Part shown: piece by piece, positions 12,723-16,077 of the stretch | Layout: every line of letters starts with the position of its first letter | Position numbering within the stretch: the first letter of the stretch is position 1 | NCBI GenBank assembly: GCA_946885335.1 | Contig: CAMPGG010000045.1 | Span: 1 to 16,077 of the forward strand | DNA length: 16,077 bases | Source of the DNA: an uncultured Chitinophagaceae bacterium | GTDB taxonomy: Bacteria > Bacteroidota > Bacteroidia > Chitinophagales > Chitinophagaceae | Direction: 5' to 3' | The notes under the pieces: model-generated | The model's database searches: none | Told to the model about the DNA's origin: nothing | The model's input: the letters and a program-made list of their open reading frames with translations, nothing else | Program-made: the position numbers and the translations under genes

Positions 12723-15122
12723 ATGTATAAATCAAAGGGCATAAGTTTTTTATTTTTTGTTGCTTTTATTTTAATAATCCCTGCTATATCGAGATCGCAA
12801 AAAAATATTGAGCAGGTTCAGCATAAATTTCAGCAACAGGCTCCATTATTCCAGGAGAAGCTGTATATCCACACAGATAAAAATTTTTACCTGGCTGGTG
12901 AAATAATGTGGTTTAAAATTTATGCAGTCAATGGCGAAACACATTTACCGGTAAATATCAGCAAACTGGCCTATGTAGAAATTCTGGATCGAAACTCGAA
13001 CCCGGTAGTACAGGCAAAAATTTCATTATCGGCTAACGGGGGCGAAGGTTCTTTTTACCTGCCTGTTACATTAAATTCTGATCATTACATATTAAGGGCA
13101 TACACTAATTGGATGAAGAATGATGAAGCCGCAAATTTTTATGAACAACAAATAACCATTGTAAATACCATTAAGGCTCCCCGGCAGGAGAAAAATAACG
13201 AAGTGAGAAAAACGACTGTTTCTTTTTTTCCGGAAGGCGGATACCTGGTGGATGGAATTGAAACCAAAGTCGGTTTTCATATAGCAGATCAATCAGGCAA
13301 AGGAGTTAATGCGCATGGAATTATTAAAAATGAAAATGGAGATACGGTTCTGCATTTTTCCCCCAAACATTTTGGAATGGGGCATTTTATTTTTAAACCG
13401 GAGACGGGCAAGGCATACCAGGCCATTATAAAATTGCCATCAGGAGAAACAACTATTCATGAAATTCCTGCCATTATGAAAAGTGGATTTGTAATGAATG
13501 TGGTTGATAATGAAAATGGTCAATATAAAATAAATGTTTTTACCAAAGGACTTAATCCTGGTAAGCAAGGTGAGCAGGTTACCATCCTTGCACATACAAG
13601 AAATTCATTAAAGTTTATTGAAACCGGTTTTGCAGATTACAATAATGGTATCACTTTTTACTTAGACAAAAATAAACTCGGTGATGGGGTAAGTCATATT
13701 ACATTGTTTAATGAACAACAGCAACCAGTATGCGAAAGATTGGTATTTAAGAAGCCGCGAAAAAATGAGTTGGTAACCTTTAATACGGACAAAAAAAAGT
13801 ATCAAAAAAGGGAAAAAGTTGCGCTGTCTTTTTCATTGGATAAGTTGAAGTATCCTGATTCTTTGAATTATTCTGTATCTGTATTTGAAACAGATGGCCT
13901 GGGAAACAATAAGTATAATATTCAAAACTATTTTTGGCTGGGTTCTTTTTTGCAAGGTCAAATTGAATCTCCTGATTTTTATTTTTCCGATGAAATTGGA
14001 AATGAAGAGGCAGCAGATAACCTGATGTTAACACATGGCTGGCGACGTTTTAACTGGGACAAAGGGATTTCAAAAACAATGGGATCTGATGTAAAATATA
14101 TTCCCGAATTCAGGGGTCATTTGATAACCGCAAAAGTTACACAATCGAATAACCAATTGCCTGCAACTGGCGTTGAATGTTTACTTACTGTTCCTGCAGA
14201 ACCCATTGGATTTTATGCGGCAAAAACAGATAGCCTTGGCATTGTTCATTTTGATGTAAAAGATTACTATGGGCCGGGTGATATAATTATCCAGGTTAGA
14301 TCCGAAACCAATGCTACCTATAAAGTGGAATTGATTAATCCTTATGCTGAAATAAAATCAAAACAGGTATTGCCGGTATTTTCTTTATCAAAAGAACATG
14401 AAGAGGAAATTTTGCAAAGAAGTTTAGCCATGCAGGTGCAAAATATTTTTAGAGCAGACAGTATCAGGAAATTTACATTGCCACCTGTAAATGACACATT
14501 TCCATTTTATGGTAAAGCAGATTTTACTTATTTGCTGGATAGTTATAAGCGATTTACGACCATGGAAGAGGTTTTACGTGAGTATGTATTACCCATTACC
14601 GTGGTGGTACGCAATGGGCAATTGCGCATACGCATGAGCGATGAATTAAGCGGAGATTTGTATGATGATCATATTCTTTTGTTACTGGATGGCGTTCCAT
14701 TAAGGAATGTTGACAGAATTTTTGCTTACGATCCGCTTAAAATAAAAAAGCTGGACGTGTTGCCCAGGCAGTACCTGGTAGGATCTTCCTGGTTTAATGG
14801 TATTGCCAGTTTTGAAACATTTGATGGGCGATTTGACGGTTTCGAATTGGATCCGTCTATTGTTACAGTTGATTATGAAGGCCTGCAATTACAACGAGAA
14901 TTTTATTCTCCTGTTTATCAAAATGAAAATCAACGATCGGATCGTGTGCCTGATCATCGGACAACATTGTTATGGCAAACAGGGATTATAAAGGATAAAG
15001 ACGATAAAACGGATATTCAATTTTATACTTCTGATCAGCGTGGACGTTTTTTGATTGTAATGGAAGGAATTACTGCTGCCGGCGAAATTATTAATGCATC
15101 AACAACTATCACAGTTGAATAA
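12723..15122 (+). CDS. MG2 (macroglobulin-like) surface/periplasmic protein with C-terminal plug-like segment
   Basis: A 799-residue exported protein with a signal peptide (to about residue 26, ending ISRSQ). Residues 46-148 form an alpha-2-macroglobulin-type MG2 domain, starting KLYIHTDKNFYLAGEIMWFK. Further beta-sandwich modules follow (TVSFFPEGGYLVDG around 165-180, and others). A characteristic segment, MLTHGWRRFNWDKG, lies around residues 434-447. Near 654-681, LLLLDGVPLRNVDRIF and DPLKIKKLDVL look like a TonB-receptor plug motif, but no barrel follows. No CxEQ thioester motif of true protease-trapping macroglobulins is visible. A frame extension to a TTG at 12696 is rejected because the ATG at 12723 begins the signal peptide. 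It is 34 bases after the DUF4249 gene, probably in the same transcript. It may contact the receptor through the plug-like part. This is inference. Confidence 0.85.
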   Translation: MYKSKGISFLFFVAFILIIPAISRSQKNIEQVQHKFQQQAPLFQEKLYIHTDKNFYLAGEIMWFKIYAVNGETHLPVNISKLAYVEILDRNSNPVVQAKISLSANGGEGSFYLPVTLNSDHYILRAYTNWMKNDEAANFYEQQITIVNTIKAPRQEKNNEVRKTTVSFFPEGGYLVDGIETKVGFHIADQSGKGVNAHGIIKNENGDTVLHFSPKHFGMGHFIFKPETGKAYQAIIKLPSGETTIHEIPAIMKSGFVMNVVDNENGQYKINVFTKGLNPGKQGEQVTILAHTRNSLKFIETGFADYNNGITFYLDKNKLGDGVSHITLFNEQQQPVCERLVFKKPRKNELVTFNTDKKKYQKREKVALSFSLDKLKYPDSLNYSVSVFETDGLGNNKYNIQNYFWLGSFLQGQIESPDFYFSDEIGNEEAADNLMLTHGWRRFNWDKGISKTMGSDVKYIPEFRGHLITAKVTQSNNQLPATGVECLLTVPAEPIGFYAAKTDSLGIVHFDVKDYYGPGDIIIQVRSETNATYKVELINPYAEIKSKQVLPVFSLSKEHEEEILQRSLAMQVQNIFRADSIRKFTLPPVNDTFPFYGKADFTYLLDSYKRFTTMEEVLREYVLPITVVVRNGQLRIRMSDELSGDLYDDHILLLLDGVPLRNVDRIFAYDPLKIKKLDVLPRQYLVGSSWFNGIASFETFDGRFDGFELDPSIVTVDYEGLQLQREFYSPVYQNENQRSDRVPDHRTTLLWQTGIIKDKDDKTDIQFYTSDQRGRFLIVMEGITAAGEIINASTTITVE

Positions 15123-15130
15123 ACTAAGAA

Positions 15131-15172
15131 TTCAATTCTACTTACTTTTAAATTGAAATTTATTTTTCTTTT
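15131..15172 (+). terminator. Weak possible terminator after the envelope cluster
   Basis: TTCAATT (15131-15137) and AATTGAA (15151-15157) can pair in a 7-bp AT-rich stem, followed within a few bases by a T-rich tract (TTTATTTTTCTTTT). It starts 8 bases past the MG2 gene stop codon. The position is right for a terminator, but the stem is weak. Confidence 0.4.
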
Positions 15173-15238
15173 ATGGAATTACCCTAAGGATTCCAGTTAT
15201 ATGTGAATAAAAATTTCTGAATATTCATCTTGTTGAGC

Positions 15239-15269
15239 TTGTTTGTCCCATTTTTAAAAGATAGTTTTA
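15239..15269 (+). promoter_or_regulatory. Candidate Bacteroidota promoter before the right-edge gene
   Basis: TTG at 15239-15241 and TAGTTTTA at 15262-15269 (one mismatch to TAnnTTTG) are separated by 20 bases, the usual spacing of -33 and -7 boxes in this phylum. The predicted start of transcription leaves a leader of about 40 bases before the ATG at 15318. This supports separate transcription from the upstream cluster. Apart from this and the weak terminator I see nothing in 15123-15317. Confidence 0.45.
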
Positions 15270-15317
15270 TTCAAGAGGCTCCTTTAGTGCTATTTATAAA
15301 CTTTAATAACACTGCTT

Positions 15318-16077
15318 ATGGAAAAGGAGCATCTCGTTTCGTTGCTCGCCACTCTCACCGGACATTTACACACCACCACCCAGGAAGAAGAACAATTAAT
15401 TTACACACTGCAACAAACAGTTGCAAAAACTTTATTGCAGCAGGATGCCAGCCTGGTTACCAACCAGCAATTTTCATTTCAATCATCTGACCTGTTTTTT
15501 ACGCAGAATGTAAAGGGATCCCGGCTGTCAAACATCCAGGCAGTTGTGCAAGGCGCATTAGCAACGAAATTGGAACAACCGGATCTTCGTTTATTCGTAA
15601 GGGATGTTCCCATCAGGTCTACACAAGTAACAGGTAGCGTACCTTCCTGGGCGGCGGGAGCCAGGGTTGATACAACAGTTGGTCCATTTATAGATGCAGA
15701 TGGCAGAAGGCTTTGGTTTGATTTCTATAAAATAGAAAAACTTATTGGTTTATACCTGGCTAATCAATCTTCACCGGCTATTCTATTTAAAGCAAGTTTT
15801 ACCCAAAGACGTACAGGTGGAGCTGTCATCTTACAGCAGGATGCTGCAAAAAATTATACCGTAGTTGAAGGGAGTGTATGGATCAAAGCATCCTTGTTTT
15901 CTAATGCTGCACCGCCAGACAGGTATTGCGGTTTGAAAGTTAGCGGTGGTACTTTAGTGTTAGATGCCTTGCCTCAAAAGTTAAATGGTAAACTGTTTAT
16001 TAATTCTGGTAATAATGTAAAAGTTAATTTAAATCTTGTGCAGGCTGAGAATGAAGAAGTAGGAACAGGCGATTATG
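15318..16077 (+). CDS. Unrecognised protein, N-terminal 253 residues (runs off right edge)
   Basis: An ATG at 15318 opens a frame that continues without a stop to the end of the window. It begins MEKEHLVSLLATLTGHLHTT and has no signal peptide or lipobox, so it is probably not exported by Sec. The first 45 residues look helical and Gln/Thr-rich. The rest looks beta-rich with Gly turns, for example VTGSVPSWAAGARVDTTVG, then GPFIDADGRRLWFDFY and VSGGTLVLDALPQKLNGKLF. The short string LQQDA occurs twice, around residues 40 and 173. There are no enzyme motifs I can name. It follows the envelope cluster by 195 bases and has its own candidate promoter. A competing frame (15230-15490) overlaps it but is short, starts with TTG and is poor in composition. 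The full length is unknown. Confidence 0.7.
   Translation, partial: MEKEHLVSLLATLTGHLHTTTQEEEQLIYTLQQTVAKTLLQQDASLVTNQQFSFQSSDLFFTQNVKGSRLSNIQAVVQGALATKLEQPDLRLFVRDVPIRSTQVTGSVPSWAAGARVDTTVGPFIDADGRRLWFDFYKIEKLIGLYLANQSSPAILFKASFTQRRTGGAVILQQDAAKNYTVVEGSVWIKASLFSNAAPPDRYCGLKVSGGTLVLDALPQKLNGKLFINSGNNVKVNLNLVQAENEEVGTGDY

Noticed and set aside
13780..14034. Minus-strand frame of 84 codons inside the MG2 gene
   Set aside because: It is antisense to a coding region with clear domain motifs, and its low-complexity sequence arises from the AT-rich template.
15127..15139. AGAATTCAATTCT palindrome after the MG2 gene
   Set aside because: The loop would be a single base, so it cannot form a hairpin. 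As a DNA site it has no support beyond chance in AT-rich sequence.
15230..15490. Alternative short plus-strand frame of 86 codons
   Set aside because: It starts with TTG, overlaps the much longer open frame from 15318 in another register, and has a composition unlike a folded protein (many His, Thr and Arg in tandem).

Overview
The window looks like a chromosomal segment from a member of the Bacteroidota, most likely of the Chitinophagaceae type. The DNA is AT-rich and starts lack clear Shine-Dalgarno sequences. Several starts are preceded by the Bacteroidota -7 box TAnnTTTG. The gene content is also typical of the phylum: a TonB-dependent receptor with STN and carboxypeptidase-regulatory domains, a DUF4249 lipoprotein, an MG2/plug-type surface protein and a LuxE-like acyl-protein synthetase. 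The family-level placement is inference. I see no tRNA, rRNA, CRISPR array, transposase or phage gene.

Left part (1-2641, minus strand): a probable operon of a small lipoprotein, a degenerate UbiA-like membrane protein, an M42 metallo-aminopeptidase and the start of a further membrane protein that leaves the window. A 54-bp divergent region separates it from a plus-strand LuxE-like acyl-protein synthetase (2696-3676). That gene converges, with a 7-bp gap, on a minus-strand set: a CPA1/NhaP-type Na+/H+ antiporter (4785-6044), a small acidic disordered protein (4438-4737) and a DUF72 protein (3684-4406).

Middle (6118-8070, minus strand): an ABC-F protein of YbiT type with its own intrinsic terminator and a TAnnTTTG promoter. 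Its second nucleotide site has lost all the usual catalytic features, including a Glu-to-Gln change at the catalytic position. The 265-bp divergent region upstream holds a strong inverted repeat.

Right part (8071-15122, plus strand): a four-gene envelope cluster. It encodes a secreted protein of unknown function, an STN-containing TonB-dependent receptor, a DUF4249 lipoprotein and an MG2-domain protein with a C-terminal plug-like segment. The first three are joined by one-base TAATG stop/start overlaps, so they are probably made together. The receptor should move a ligand across the outer membrane, with the lipoprotein and the macroglobulin-like protein as surface or periplasmic partners. The ligand is unknown. 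After a weak terminator and a candidate promoter, an unrecognised reading frame starts at 15318 and runs off the right edge.

No stretch longer than about 300 bases lacks a gene. The best candidates for something undescribed are the asymmetric ABC-F protein, the four-gene envelope cluster and the unrecognised open frame at the right edge.
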